Shown here one piece after another: positions 1 through 8,350 of a stretch of 64,000 nucleotides of DNA. Within the stretch, counting starts at the first letter, position 1. The number at the start of each line of letters is the position of its first letter. This DNA comes from JADJGC01 sp964617645 (lineage in GTDB: Bacteria; Zixibacteria; MSB-5A5; CAIYYT01): NCBI GenBank assembly GCA_964617645.1, contig CAZTYE010000001.1, positions 62,001 to 126,000 on the forward strand, given 5' to 3'. The translations under genes were made by a program, and so were the position numbers. The notes beneath the pieces are model-generated. The model did not search any database and was not told where the DNA came from. It worked only from the letters and a program-made list of their open reading frames with translations.

Positions 1-1827
1 CAGCAGCGTGCGCGATTCCATGTTCATCGTCGTCGACCACAACTGCTCGGGATTCATTTCGCCGAGACCCTTGTAGCGCTGGACATTCACGCCCTTGCGG
101 CCCATTTGCTCAAGCAAACGGTCGCGATCGTCATCGGAGTATGCATAGACCTCGCGCTTTCCCGACTTGAGCCGATACAACGGCGGCTGCGCGATATAGA
201 CATAGCCCTGCTCGACCAGTTGCTTCATGTGCCGGAAGAAAAACGTTAGCAGCAGCGTTTTGATATGCGAGCCGTCAATGTCGGCGTCGGTCATGATAAT
301 GACCTTGTGATAGCGCAGCTTGCTGACATCGAATTCTTCGTCGCCAAAACCGACTCCAAGCGCCGTAATGATCGAGCGGATTTCGTCGTTGGAGAGTATC
401 TTGTCGAGCCGCGCCTTTTCGACGTTGAGAATCTTGCCCTTGATCGGCAGAATCGCCTGCGTGCGGCGGTCGCGGCCTTGTTTGGCCGAGCCACCGGCGG
501 AGTCGCCCTCGACGATGTAAATCTCGCAGCTTTCGGGATCGCGCGATGAGCAGTCGGCCAGCTTGCCCGGCAGACGACCGGAATCGAGCGCGGTCTTGCG
601 GCGAGCCAAATCCTTGGCTTTGCGGGCGGCTTCGCGCGTGTAAGCAGCGCCAAGCCCCTTGTCGGCGATCTTCTTGCCGTCGGTCGGGTTTTCTTCCAGC
701 CAATCGGAGAAAGCTTCGCCCATCACTTGCTCGACGATGCCCTTGACTTCGCCATTGCCGAGCTTGGTTTTGGTCTGGCCCTCGAATTGTGGATCGGGAA
801 CTTTGACCGAAACAATCGCCGTCAATCCTTCCCGGACGTCTTCGCCTTGGAGCGTGTCGATCGCATCTTTACCGGACTTGAACAGGTTGTTCTTGGTCAT
901 ATAGTTGTTCAGGGTGCGCGTCAGCGCGGTCTTGAACCCGACCAGATGCGTTCCGCCTTCGACCGTGTTGATGTTGTTGACGAATGAGAACATATTCTCG
1001 ACGTAACTGTCGTTATACTGCAGTGCGACTTCGACGGTGACGCCGTCTCGTTCTTTCTCGCAGTAGAAGCGCTTGTTGTGGATCGTCACCTTGTTCTCGT
1101 TCAGATATTTGACGAAATCGATGATGCCGCCTTTGTTATGGAAAACCTCCGTCTTTCCGGAGCGCTCGTCGGCGATCTCGATCCGCAATCCCTTATTGAG
1201 AAACGCCAGTTCGCGCATGCGCCCGGCGAGAACTTCGTACGACCATTCGATCTTCTTGAAAATCTCTTTGTCGGCTTTGAAATGAGTTTTCGTGCCGGCC
1301 CTTTTAGCTTTGCCGATGACTTTCATGTCGGCGACCGGATTTCCGGTGTGGTACTCCTGGAAGTAAACATTGCCGTCGCGGCTGACTTCCACCTTGCACC
1401 ACTCGGAGAGCGCATTGACGACGCTGACACCGACGCCGTGCAAACCGCCGGAGACTTTGTACGATTCGTGCGAAAACTTGCCACCGGCGTGAAGCATGGT
1501 CATCACGACTTCAAGCGCCGGGCGCTTCTGCGTCGGATGCATATCAACCGGAATCCCACGACCATTGTCTTCGACGATGATCGTTGATTCCTTCGTAATC
1601 GTAACTTTGATCGTATCGCAGAATCCGGCGAGCGCTTCGTCAACAGAGTTGTCGACGACTTCGTAGACCAGATGGTGCAGCCCGCGCGCGCCGGTGTCGC
1701 CAATGTACATCGCCGGACGCTTGCGCACCGCTTCGAGCCCCTTGAGGACTTGGATCGTCTTCGCATCGTAAGCCTGCGTGCCGCTGTTGGCCTTTGGCTC
1801 GGTGTCGATTTCGTCGATTTCCGCCAT
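1..1827 (-). CDS. gyrB: DNA gyrase subunit B (3' end cut by window edge)
   Basis: ATPase subunit of DNA gyrase, which with GyrA introduces negative supercoils. The 609 codons visible are in one open frame and the stop lies outside the window. The GHKL ATPase N-terminus is clear (YIGDTGARGLHHLVYEVVDN, then GGLHGVGVSVVNALS). The Toprim domain shows EGDSAGGSAKQGRDR and DADIDGSHI, and the late motif QRYKGLGEMNPEQLW appears close to the cut end, so only a few tens of residues are missing. The ATG at 1825-1827 is preceded by AGAGG at a good distance. It is the last visible member of a recF-dciA-gyrB series on one strand, a common replication-gene arrangement. Confidence 0.97.
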   Translation of the reverse strand, partial: MAEIDEIDTEPKANSGTQAYDAKTIQVLKGLEAVRKRPAMYIGDTGARGLHHLVYEVVDNSVDEALAGFCDTIKVTITKESTIIVEDNGRGIPVDMHPTQKRPALEVVMTMLHAGGKFSHESYKVSGGLHGVGVSVVNALSEWCKVEVSRDGNVYFQEYHTGNPVADMKVIGKAKRAGTKTHFKADKEIFKKIEWSYEVLAGRMRELAFLNKGLRIEIADERSGKTEVFHNKGGIIDFVKYLNENKVTIHNKRFYCEKERDGVTVEVALQYNDSYVENMFSFVNNINTVEGGTHLVGFKTALTRTLNNYMTKNNLFKSGKDAIDTLQGEDVREGLTAIVSVKVPDPQFEGQTKTKLGNGEVKGIVEQVMGEAFSDWLEENPTDGKKIADKGLGAAYTREAARKAKDLARRKTALDSGRLPGKLADCSSRDPESCEIYIVEGDSAGGSAKQGRDRRTQAILPIKGKILNVEKARLDKILSNDEIRSIITALGVGFGDEEFDVSKLRYHKVIIMTDADIDGSHIKTLLLTFFFRHMKQLVEQGYVYIAQPPLYRLKSGKREVYAYSDDDRDRLLEQMGRKGVNVQRYKGLGEMNPEQLWSTTMNMESRTLL

Positions 1828-1840
1828 GAAAATCCTCTTA

Positions 1841-2128
1841 TCAGGTAAAGTAAATATCTTTCACGGTATTTTCGCCGAATGCTTGATTGAGCTTCGCAAT
1901 CATCTCGGCTTTCGAATAGTTGAGCTGTTGTCGCCAGGACGATGACGCCACGCGCACGACCAACACGCCGTTATCAATCTTCAGCGCCTCAGCCTGTTGC
2001 GCAATCGCCGCGCCGACGATCTCACCGAATCGGCGCACAACATCAAGCTCGCGACTGCGCTTATCCAGCCCAAGATCGGCAAGGGTTCGACTCATAATCG
2101 TGCTTATCGCTTCTGCCCGTCGGATCAC
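1841..2128 (-). CDS. dciA: DciA-family (DUF721) replicative helicase loader
   Basis: DciA proteins help load the DnaB helicase in bacteria lacking DnaC/DnaI. Family hallmarks are the stretch LGLDKRSRELDVVRRFGEIVG, then DNGVLVVRVASSSWRQQLNY and a C-terminal VKDIYF, giving about 95 residues, a normal length for short DciA. I chose GTG at 2128 because GAGGAG lies just upstream and it keeps the expected N-terminal helix. A TTG at 2146 and an ATG at 2095 are alternatives. It lies 13 bp before gyrB and downstream of recF, the usual neighbourhood for this family. Confidence 0.85.
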   Translation of the reverse strand: MIRRAEAISTIMSRTLADLGLDKRSRELDVVRRFGEIVGAAIAQQAEALKIDNGVLVVRVASSSWRQQLNYSKAEMIAKLNQAFGENTVKDIYFT

Positions 2129-2186
2129 TCTCTCCTCGCAAGACAACCATTAAGTATACTCGGTTGCGCCCAAAAACAGCAAGGCA

Positions 2187-2211
2187 AAACTCGCGGAGCG
2201 AGAGCTTTTTT
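2187..2211 (-). terminator. Possible terminator between recF and dciA
   Basis: A short GC-rich hairpin (CTCGC, loop GGA, GCGAG at 2190-2202) is flanked by A-rich sequence on one side and six T on the other, so it could act in either direction. The stem is only 5 bp, so this is tentative. If real it would reduce recF read-through into dciA-gyrB. Confidence 0.35.
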
Positions 2212-2286
2212 GAGGTCGTAACTCATTGTGTAACAGCAAATTACGAAAGCGACCCACGATGTCGATTTTTGGTGAGAATTGAACTT

Positions 2287-3390
2287 CTACAAATCGCGCT
2301 GAACGGCGCCGACGGTGATTTCGGCCTGTATTGACGGGCTCAAACGCAATTGCTGCGGCTTGGCGGTGGTCAGAAATACTTGCCCGAGCGCCGGCAACGC
2401 GCTCATTAGCGAATCGAGTCGATGCGTGTCGAGATCCGAGGTTATTTCATCCAGCAACAACAACGGCGCTTCCCCAAATCCTGCCGCGAGATATTCATAG
2501 AGCGCAAATTTGATTGCCAACGCCATCGATTTGGCTTCACCTTGAGAAGCGTACCCTCGCATGGGCTGGGCATCGAACTCAATGGCCACATCATCACGAT
2601 GCGGTCCGGTGGTCGTGGCTCCGAGGTATAAGTCACGCTTGCGAGCAGTTGTCAATTTGCGGCGGAACACCTCCGGATCCGCCGGATCATCCAGCGATGA
2701 TTCCAACCGCCAACAAAGCTGCCGTTTTGTCTTAGCGATCAATCGGTGATAGCGATCTACCGCCTCGGCGGTAGCATTCAGCATCGCCAAGCGCGCGCCA
2801 TTGATTCGTGATCCGACACTTGCCAGTTGCTGATCCCAGACATCAAGTAGATCAAGCGAATTCGTCTCGTCGTCTTCACCGATCTCAAACTCCTTGAGCT
2901 GAGCGTTGCGCTGGCTGAGAATGCGATTGTACTCGAGCAGTTCGCTCAAGTACGATCGGTCGGCCTGAGAAAGATAAAGATCAAGCAGGCGGCGCCGAGA
3001 AGCCGGACTGCCAAGTATCAACTCGGTGTCTTCGGGCACGTAGCAGACCGCGTGAAAATGGCTGAAGAGTTCAGCCACGCGCGCCACTTTCACGCCGTCA
3101 ATCTTGATCTGCCGCCGGTGCGCCTTGCCCCAGGCAATCTCAATCTCCGTTGCGCCGCCATTGACTTCCCCTTCAACCACGATCCGAACGATCTCGGCGC
3201 CCTTCCGGATCATCAAGTCATCGCTGGAGGCGCGAAACGAGCGCGCCGTGCAAGCATAGAAGATGGCTTCGAGTATCGAGGTCTTGCCCGCGCCGTTGTC
3301 GCCCCCGATCAAATTGACCGAAGACCCCGGCGACCATTCAAATATCTCGAGGTTTCGGAAGTTCTCGAGACGAAGGCGCGTTAGATGCAT
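2287..3390 (-). CDS. recF: DNA replication and repair protein RecF
   Basis: RecF is an SMC-like ATPase that helps RecO/RecR load RecA at gapped DNA. From the ATG at 3390 the protein (367 aa) starts with MHLTRLRLENFRN, the usual RecF N-terminus, followed by Walker A GDNGAGKT at about residues 30-37. The C-terminal part has the signature YASQGEAKSMALAIKFALYE and Walker B LLLLDEITSDLD. A GTG 39 nt upstream keeps the frame open but adds residues not seen in the family. No good ribosome binding site precedes either start. A methyltransferase gene diverges from it. Confidence 0.95.
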   Translation of the reverse strand: MHLTRLRLENFRNLEIFEWSPGSSVNLIGGDNGAGKTSILEAIFYACTARSFRASSDDLMIRKGAEIVRIVVEGEVNGGATEIEIAWGKAHRRQIKIDGVKVARVAELFSHFHAVCYVPEDTELILGSPASRRRLLDLYLSQADRSYLSELLEYNRILSQRNAQLKEFEIGEDDETNSLDLLDVWDQQLASVGSRINGARLAMLNATAEAVDRYHRLIAKTKRQLCWRLESSLDDPADPEVFRRKLTTARKRDLYLGATTTGPHRDDVAIEFDAQPMRGYASQGEAKSMALAIKFALYEYLAAGFGEAPLLLLDEITSDLDTHRLDSLMSALPALGQVFLTTAKPQQLRLSPSIQAEITVGAVQRDL

Positions 3391-3477
3391 GCCGACAAGA
3401 AGAGCGGCGCTTGGCGATTTCGCAATCACTGTTTGTGCTGTTGACGGCGCCGTTCGTTGTCCCTATACTCCGGCGCA

Positions 3478-4392
3478 ATGGACGTGGCATTTCCCGAGGA
3501 ATTTCGGCGCCGCTATCGACAGGTATCGGACGACTCCGAATCGTTCTTTCAAGCGCTGGCATCGCCTCTGCCGCGTACGGCGCGAGTGAACTCGCTCAAG
3601 GCGACAGTCGAACACGTGCGCGCCCGTTTCGAGCAGTACGGAATACCGTTTCGTCCGGCTCCGTGGTACGAGCACGCCTTCACTACTGATGACATCTCCG
3701 CGGCAAAGAGTATCGAGCACTTTGTCGGGGCGATCTATATCCAGGACTTCGCCTCAATGTTGCCGCCGCTGGTTGTCAAAGATGATCTCGGTGATGCTGA
3801 AATGGTGCTGGATGCGTGCGCCGCGCCGGGGTCGAAAACCACGCAACTGGCGGCGCTTATGAACAACCGCGGCACGATCGTCGCCAATGATGTTGAATAT
3901 CAACGTATCAAGGCGCTGAAATTCAATTGCGAGAAATGCGGAGTCTTCAACACCGCGATCACCAATTACGATCTCAATCGCTTTCCCGACCAACGCTTCG
4001 ATGTCATCCTTCTTGACGCGCCCTGTACTTCCGAGGGCACGATCCGCAAGGATCGCAAGGTGCTTACGTGGTGGGGAATGAGGCATGTGTATTCGGCCTC
4101 TGCTCGACAGAAGGGGCTGGTCCTCAAGTCATTCGATTTGCTTGCCGACGGCGGCGTATTGATTTACTCAACTTGTACATTCGCCCCGGAAGAGAATGAA
4201 GAAGTAGTGCAATACCTGATCGAGAACCGCAACGCGAGAGTAGAGGCGATCTTGATTCCCGGCTTCAAGCTGAGGCCCGGCCTATGCGCTTGGCGTGAGC
4301 GGGAATTCGATGCACAACTATCGCTCACTGTGCGCGTGCAGCCACAGGACAACGACACCGGTGGATTCTTCATGGCCAGGATTCGCAAGTGA
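3478..4392 (+). CDS. RsmB/RsmF-type RNA (cytosine-C5) methyltransferase
   Basis: S-adenosylmethionine-dependent RNA m5C methyltransferase of the NOL1/NOP2/Sun family; the target could be rRNA or tRNA. Motif I (DACAAPGSKTTQ, about residues 112-123) binds the cofactor. Motif IV (DAPCTSEG, Cys183) and motif VI (STCTFAPEEN, Cys233) supply the two conserved cysteines, so the enzyme looks active. At 304 aa it has the N-terminal and catalytic domains but not the C-terminal RNA-binding part of RsmF, which appears to be encoded by the next gene. The two genes overlap by 4 nt. A TTG at 3457 would add seven residues. Confidence 0.9.
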   Translation: MDVAFPEEFRRRYRQVSDDSESFFQALASPLPRTARVNSLKATVEHVRARFEQYGIPFRPAPWYEHAFTTDDISAAKSIEHFVGAIYIQDFASMLPPLVVKDDLGDAEMVLDACAAPGSKTTQLAALMNNRGTIVANDVEYQRIKALKFNCEKCGVFNTAITNYDLNRFPDQRFDVILLDAPCTSEGTIRKDRKVLTWWGMRHVYSASARQKGLVLKSFDLLADGGVLIYSTCTFAPEENEEVVQYLIENRNARVEAILIPGFKLRPGLCAWREREFDAQLSLTVRVQPQDNDTGGFFMARIRK

Positions 4393-4847
4393 TCACGCAC
4401 TGCCCGGATGAGCAGATCGCGCGTGTTCTTGAGTACCTCGAACTGCGATTCGGACTTGATCGCTCGCTGTTCGCGGGATTCGGCTTCTACGCGGGCGCTA
4501 AGGGACGCGTGATCCTCGGCCCGCGTGACTTGCCCGCGTCGCTCAATGCCGATACTGCCGGTTTGCTGATCGCGCGCGTGCACCGCAGCGTTAAGCCGAC
4601 AACGAATCTCTTTCAGGTCTTCGGTAAGCACGTCACGCGCAATCGCATCCTGCTGTCTCCGGAACAGGCGATCCGTTTCCTGCAAGGCCTCGATCTCGTG
4701 ATCTGCGAGCAGGATCAAGTTCTCGCGACTCCGGGCTATGTGCTCATTCAATACGACGACTACTCGCTGGGCTGCGGAGCGTTTCGCGATAACAACGTCA
4801 AGAACATGCTTCCGCGCGCCAAGCGGCTGGAAGTCAAATTCTTCTAA
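4389..4847 (+). CDS. PUA-like RNA-binding protein, detached RsmF C-terminal domain
   Basis: A 152-aa protein starting with GTG inside the stop of the upstream methyltransferase (GTGA overlap), so translation is probably coupled. The C-terminal segment YSLGCGAFRDNNVKNMLPRA resembles the PUA-like domain that ends RsmF-type methyltransferases, where the G-x-G...N/K...P(K/R) pattern contacts RNA. I infer that it supplies RNA binding in trans to the catalytic subunit. It has no catalytic motifs, signal peptide or membrane segment. Confidence in the gene is high; the domain assignment is moderate. Confidence 0.75.
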   Translation: MITHCPDEQIARVLEYLELRFGLDRSLFAGFGFYAGAKGRVILGPRDLPASLNADTAGLLIARVHRSVKPTTNLFQVFGKHVTRNRILLSPEQAIRFLQGLDLVICEQDQVLATPGYVLIQYDDYSLGCGAFRDNNVKNMLPRAKRLEVKFF

Positions 4848-4863
4848 TACCGATTCATCGCGC

Positions 4864-5535
4864 CTAAAGAAAAGTGGTAAAATCCGAAAGTTGCTTCTTC
4901 GTCAACTGCGGAACTATCGCGTCTTCCGCAGGATACCCGGCAACGAGAATGAGAAACGGGGATTCCTGCTTGGGACGATTGAGGATTTCGCGTAGAAACT
5001 TCATCGGCTGCGGCGTGTGCGTCAAAGTCGCCAACCCGGCGTTATGCAGCGCCGTGATCAACATGCCGGTCGCAATGCCCACCGATTCCGGGAGATAATA
5101 GTGCTTGAGTATCTTGCCGTCCGGCAACACCGTGTGCAGTTGGGAAAAAATGACGATCAGATAGGGCGCGGTTTCGAGATAAGGCTTGTGTTCGTCGGTG
5201 CCGAGAGGCTGCAGCGCCTCCAGCCAGTATTCGGGCGCGCGCTTCTGATAGAATTCGCGTTCGACTTCTTCCGCCGCGACTCGGATCTGGCGCTTGATAC
5301 CGGAATCAGTGACGACAACGAAATGCCATGGTTGCATATTGGCGCCGGATGGCGCCGTGCCGGCGGCGCGCAAGCAGAGTTCGATGACTTCCCGGGACAC
5401 GGGCCGCGGCGAAAATTCTCGCACCGTGCGACGGCATGTCATCAGCGTGAGAAATTCCGCGGCGCGACGATGCATCTCTTCCGGCTGGTATTCGATGTAT
5501 TCCCGCAAGGGGCGGAACCCTTCTCCGTGATTCAT
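4864..5535 (-). CDS. Nitroreductase-family flavoprotein, iodotyrosine-deiodinase-like
   Basis: FMN-dependent nitroreductase-fold protein of 223 aa. CRRTVREFSPRPV (residues 34-46) and TAPSGANMQPWHFVVV (60-75) are FMN-binding segments. The middle part matches iodotyrosine deiodinase (IYD): Glu92, Tyr96 and Lys117 reproduce the E-x3-Y-x20-K spacing of the IYD lid residues that bind the amino acid part of halotyrosine. HYYLPESVGIATGMLITALH and ATLTHTPQPMKFLREIL also follow the IYD pattern. The likely reaction is reductive dehalogenation of a halotyrosine or related phenol, though the natural substrate is unknown. The ATG at 5535 has GGAG upstream. It is monocistronic and convergent with the PUA gene. 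Confidence 0.88.
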   Translation of the reverse strand: MNHGEGFRPLREYIEYQPEEMHRRAAEFLTLMTCRRTVREFSPRPVSREVIELCLRAAGTAPSGANMQPWHFVVVTDSGIKRQIRVAAEEVEREFYQKRAPEYWLEALQPLGTDEHKPYLETAPYLIVIFSQLHTVLPDGKILKHYYLPESVGIATGMLITALHNAGLATLTHTPQPMKFLREILNRPKQESPFLILVAGYPAEDAIVPQLTKKQLSDFTTFL

Positions 5536-5644
5536 GACGATGTCTCCAATCTCTCTCCGTTAACTACATAATCCGGCGGCGTTTGCCGATCAATAATGAA
5601 CATGAAGGTGTGTGCGCAGCGACAGAATTGTCACGAAAAACTGC

Positions 5645-5672
5645 TTGAAAAAATCGATGATCGCTCTATATT
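5645..5672 (+). promoter_or_regulatory. Sigma-70-type promoter of tRNA-Asn
   Basis: TTGAAA at 5645-5650, a 16-bp spacer and TATATT at 5667-5672 form a good housekeeping promoter. The predicted start is near 5679, about 18 nt before the tRNA. Confidence 0.6.
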
Positions 5673-5696
5673 GTCAACTACTATACGCAGAACCAT

Positions 5697-5769
5697 TGGG
5701 GTGTAGCTCAGCCGGCAGAGCGGCTCCCTGTTAAGGAGATGGTCGCTGGTTCGACCCCAGCCACCCCAG
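5697..5769 (+). tRNA. tRNA-Asn (anticodon GTT)
   Basis: The sequence folds as a full cloverleaf of 73 nt. The acceptor stem is TGGGGTG/CACCCCA, with U8-A9 following. The D arm is GCTC...GAGC. The anticodon loop CTGTTAA puts GTT at 5730-5732. The T arm is GCTGG-TTCGACC-CCAGC and the discriminator is G5769. One mismatch (G27-A43) closes the anticodon stem. CCA is not encoded. It stands alone between the nitroreductase and the sigma factor gene. Confidence 0.96.
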
Positions 5770-5844
5770 TATTTTGCGCCCTGAAGACACACCTAATTGG
5801 ATGCTAACGCTCCACGATTAACTCCAAAAATTGCGCCGGGTTAC

Positions 5845-5870
5845 GGGAACAATCGCTAATTCCAGCGGTT
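5845..5870 (+). promoter_or_regulatory. Candidate ECF-type autoregulatory promoter
   Basis: GGGAAC at 5845-5850 followed by a 17-nt spacer and GTT at 5868-5870 resembles the GGAA(C/T)-N16-18-GT(C/T) promoters used by many ECF sigma factors, including the SigR group. It lies directly upstream of the ECF sigma gene. A TTGACA at 5875-5880 could alternatively be a housekeeping -35, but its -10 partner is poor. Confidence 0.4.
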
Positions 5871-5912
5871 TGTATTGACAAACGGCACCGGGTTACTTAG
5901 ATAGCGAACAAC

Positions 5913-6515
5913 ATGTTTCGCAAGAAATCCCCGGGCCAGATGACGGAATTCGAGAAGGAGGCGATGGTTCATACCGACGCGCTTTATCGCAGTGCGTTGC
6001 GGATGACCAAGAATCCTTCTGATGCGGAGGACTTAGTTCAGGAGACTTTGCTCAAGGCTTACCGGAGTTTTGACCGGTTTGAACCGGGAACGAACGCGAA
6101 GGCATGGCTGTTCAAGATCATGACCAACACGTTCATTAATAACTACCGGTCGAAACAGAAAGAAGCCGCCAGCGTCTCCTTCGACGACATCGACGATAGC
6201 GTTATGCACAGCCAAATGTCGGCACGATTGGCCGACGGCGGCGATCCCGAGCGCGATTTTTACAACAAGATTATCGATCGCGATATCGTGGAAGCCGTTG
6301 AAAAACTCCCCGAGGAGTTTCGTCTGGTGGTGGTGCTGGCCTTTAATGAAGGCTTCGCTTATCAGGAAATCGCGGACATCCTCGGCATTCAAGTCGGGAC
6401 TGTCAAATCGCGCCTGCATCGGGGGCGCAAGATGTTGCAGAAACTGCTTTGGGAATACGCCAATGAACGCGGCGTGGTTGTGAAAGAAGAATCATCGAAA
6501 GAAGCAGCGGAATAG
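5913..6515 (+). CDS. ECF-family RNA polymerase sigma factor
   Basis: Alternative sigma factor of 200 aa. Region 2 (about residues 20-75) has the DAEDLVQETLLKAYRSFDRF core, followed by AWLFKIMTNTFINNYR, which melts and recognises the -10. Region 4 (about 128-185) has KLPEEFRLVVVL and GTVKSRLHRGRKML, the -35-binding helix-turn-helix. There is no sigma-70 region 3. The acidic, Lys-rich tail after residue 185 looks flexible. The stop overlaps the start of a zinc-binding anti-sigma gene by 1 nt, so the pair is translationally coupled. The SigR/RsrA-like partner suggests redox or envelope stress as the signal. Confidence 0.95.
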   Translation: MFRKKSPGQMTEFEKEAMVHTDALYRSALRMTKNPSDAEDLVQETLLKAYRSFDRFEPGTNAKAWLFKIMTNTFINNYRSKQKEAASVSFDDIDDSVMHSQMSARLADGGDPERDFYNKIIDRDIVEAVEKLPEEFRLVVVLAFNEGFAYQEIADILGIQVGTVKSRLHRGRKMLQKLLWEYANERGVVVKEESSKEAAE

Positions 6516-7288
6516 TGAACTGCCGAGACGCCTTAGAAAAGCTGTACGATTACCTTGATCAGGAGATCACCCCCGAAATCAAGCAGCAAATTGACAGCCA
6601 CATCAATCACTGCGGGCACTGTTTCGAGCACTACAAGCACGAAACCGAGTTTCATGAATTCGTCAAAGCGAAACTGGCGGATCAACCGAACATCGATGCC
6701 CTAAAATCGCGCATTCGGGGCGAGATAGCAAAAATCGACCGCGCCGCCGGCCTGACGACCGGAGGTCGCAACATCCTGTATTTGCTGCTTCCGATAGCGG
6801 CTGCGGCTGTCCTGGCTTTATTCATAATTCAGCCGTTCTCGACACGCGGGACACTGCTCGAGCAAGTTTATCCGTACGCGATGGAGCACAACAAGTGCAT
6901 CGATCATGTCATGCAGTACATCGTGAGGTCGCACAATCCGCAGGAAGTCAAGGCCGCATTGGCGCACATCGGCGCATTGCCGGAAGACCTCTTTCGATTG
7001 CCGAATTCGACGTTTCAACTGGCGGGAGCCGGAATCGCCCATGTCGGTGATCGCGATCGCGCCCATCTCGAATTCGATTATTTGGGCAAAGGCGTCTCGG
7101 TTTTCGTCCTGGAGCCGGGCGCCATCGACAAGACCCCGTTCGACCGCATGGAAAGTGACGGCAAATCTTTCTGGACCGGTTCCTGTCCAAAGTTCCAGTA
7201 TGTCATTTGGAACTGCGAAGGCGCTGAGTGCGTGGCGGTCAGCCAACTCGACAAACACAAGCTGATGGAGTTTGCGTCAGTGTTCTAA
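6515..7288 (+). CDS. Membrane-anchored zinc-binding anti-sigma factor
   Basis: The N-terminal cytoplasmic domain carries the ZAS motif H-x3-C-x2-C (His29, Cys33, Cys36) typical of anti-sigma factors that release their sigma on thiol oxidation or zinc loss. A single membrane segment of about 20 hydrophobic residues (near 88-108, YLLLPIAAAAVLALFII) follows. The remaining 150 residues would be extracytoplasmic and resemble the sensor half of RsiW-like anti-sigma factors. They contain four further cysteines that could form disulfides. GTG start at 6515 overlaps the sigma stop. I infer that it holds the upstream ECF sigma at the membrane until an envelope signal arrives. Confidence 0.88.
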   Translation: MNCRDALEKLYDYLDQEITPEIKQQIDSHINHCGHCFEHYKHETEFHEFVKAKLADQPNIDALKSRIRGEIAKIDRAAGLTTGGRNILYLLLPIAAAAVLALFIIQPFSTRGTLLEQVYPYAMEHNKCIDHVMQYIVRSHNPQEVKAALAHIGALPEDLFRLPNSTFQLAGAGIAHVGDRDRAHLEFDYLGKGVSVFVLEPGAIDKTPFDRMESDGKSFWTGSCPKFQYVIWNCEGAECVAVSQLDKHKLMEFASVF

Positions 7289-7317
7289 ATGACTTGGCAA
7301 TGAGACTACAATGCACG

Positions 7318-7344
7318 GCGGCAGCTTTGGTTGTCGCTGTTTTT
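7318..7344 (+). terminator. Rho-independent terminator after sigma/anti-sigma operon
   Basis: Eight-bp stem GCGGCAGC/GTTGTCGC (two G-U pairs) with loop TTTG at 7318-7337, followed by TGTTTTT. It sits 30 nt after the anti-sigma stop. The rest of the 7345-7435 gap shows nothing else. Confidence 0.65.
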
Positions 7345-7435
7345 GATTGCACGGGTGGGTAGGAGCTGTCTGAGGGACTTCGAATAAGAACAATGGGGAA
7401 TTCACGAGCACCAATGGCCAAATCAGTGGCGCTTG

Positions 7436-8350
7436 CTATGCGCTTCTTCCGAGAATTGCCGCCAGCACGAGTGAGTGATACTTCGTGTCGACGCTGTCGT
7501 GGGACGAGGTAATAACCGCCGGAACTTTGCCACCGGTCAGGATCAATCCGCACTCACTGCGGGTGAAGTGCGCCAGAGCTTTGTAGATACCATAGCCGGT
7601 CGCCAGGTTCGGTGCGATCAACACGTTGGCCTTGCCCGCGACCTCACCACGCGCGCCTTTTTCCCTTGCGGCATCCGGCAATAGCGCGACATCCATCGAG
7701 AGCGGTCCATCAACATAGCAGTTCTTGATCTGCCCTTTGTCGACCATCTTCGAAATCACCGCCCCGACCACCGTCACCGGCATCTGCGGGTAAATCACTT
7801 CTACTGCCGCCAGCATGGCGACTTTTGGAGTTCCGTCGCCAAGCCTGCGCATCAGGGAACAAGCAGAATTGAGGATGTCAACGAGATCCATCATCTCCGG
7901 GTGCGGGTTGACAACCGGATCAGAGACGACTATCAGGCGATCCAGCTTGTCACTCTTGGCCACTAAATGACCGCACACCAAGTTCTTGGCGACACGAAAG
8001 CCAAGGCGACGCTCAAACAACAGCGAGAGAAAATCCTTGATGCCGAAAACACCTTTGGCGATTCCGTCCACTTTGTCGTCGCGAATTAGCTCCAGCGCCT
8101 GATAAGCCGAGTAGTTGGGTTCGGGCGACCGCACCAACTCCCAGCCGCGCGTTTCAACTCCCGCCGCCGCACTGGCTTTGTAAATGGCCGCTTCATCGCC
8201 GATTAATACCGGCTTAACGAGGCGACGCTTCATCGCCCGATCAATAGCGGAGATTAGCTTCGGCTCATGGGGCTCGACGAATGCCACCAGTAACGGATCT
8301 GCCGTCTTCTCTCTCGCCAGTTCTTCGATCTCGGCAAAGTTCTTGGTCAT
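7436..8350 (-). CDS. Phosphate acetyl/butyryltransferase family protein (second paralogue)
   Basis: Member of the Pta/Ptb family, which exchanges CoA of an acyl-CoA for phosphate (acetyl, butyryl or branched acyl). The C-terminal half shows the family pattern: VDGPLSMDVALLPDAA, ANVLIAPNLATGYGIYKAL and GLILTGGKVPAVITSSHDS, which line the CoA/acyl site. From ATG 8350 it has 304 aa, the usual Ptb length. The start lies in an ATGA overlap with the stop of the upstream paralogue, so the two are translated together. The specificity of each copy cannot be decided by eye. Confidence 0.88.
   Translation of the reverse strand: MTKNFAEIEELAREKTADPLLVAFVEPHEPKLISAIDRAMKRRLVKPVLIGDEAAIYKASAAAGVETRGWELVRSPEPNYSAYQALELIRDDKVDGIAKGVFGIKDFLSLLFERRLGFRVAKNLVCGHLVAKSDKLDRLIVVSDPVVNPHPEMMDLVDILNSACSLMRRLGDGTPKVAMLAAVEVIYPQMPVTVVGAVISKMVDKGQIKNCYVDGPLSMDVALLPDAAREKGARGEVAGKANVLIAPNLATGYGIYKALAHFTRSECGLILTGGKVPAVITSSHDSVDTKYHSLVLAAILGRSA

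Noticed and set aside
265..1285. Several plus-strand open frames opposite gyrB
   Set aside because: They are antisense shadows; the minus-strand frame encodes unmistakable GyrB motifs throughout.
1..3390. Chromosomal origin next to recF-dciA-gyrB
   Set aside because: dnaA and dnaN are not present and no cluster of DnaA boxes was seen, so the origin cannot be placed here.
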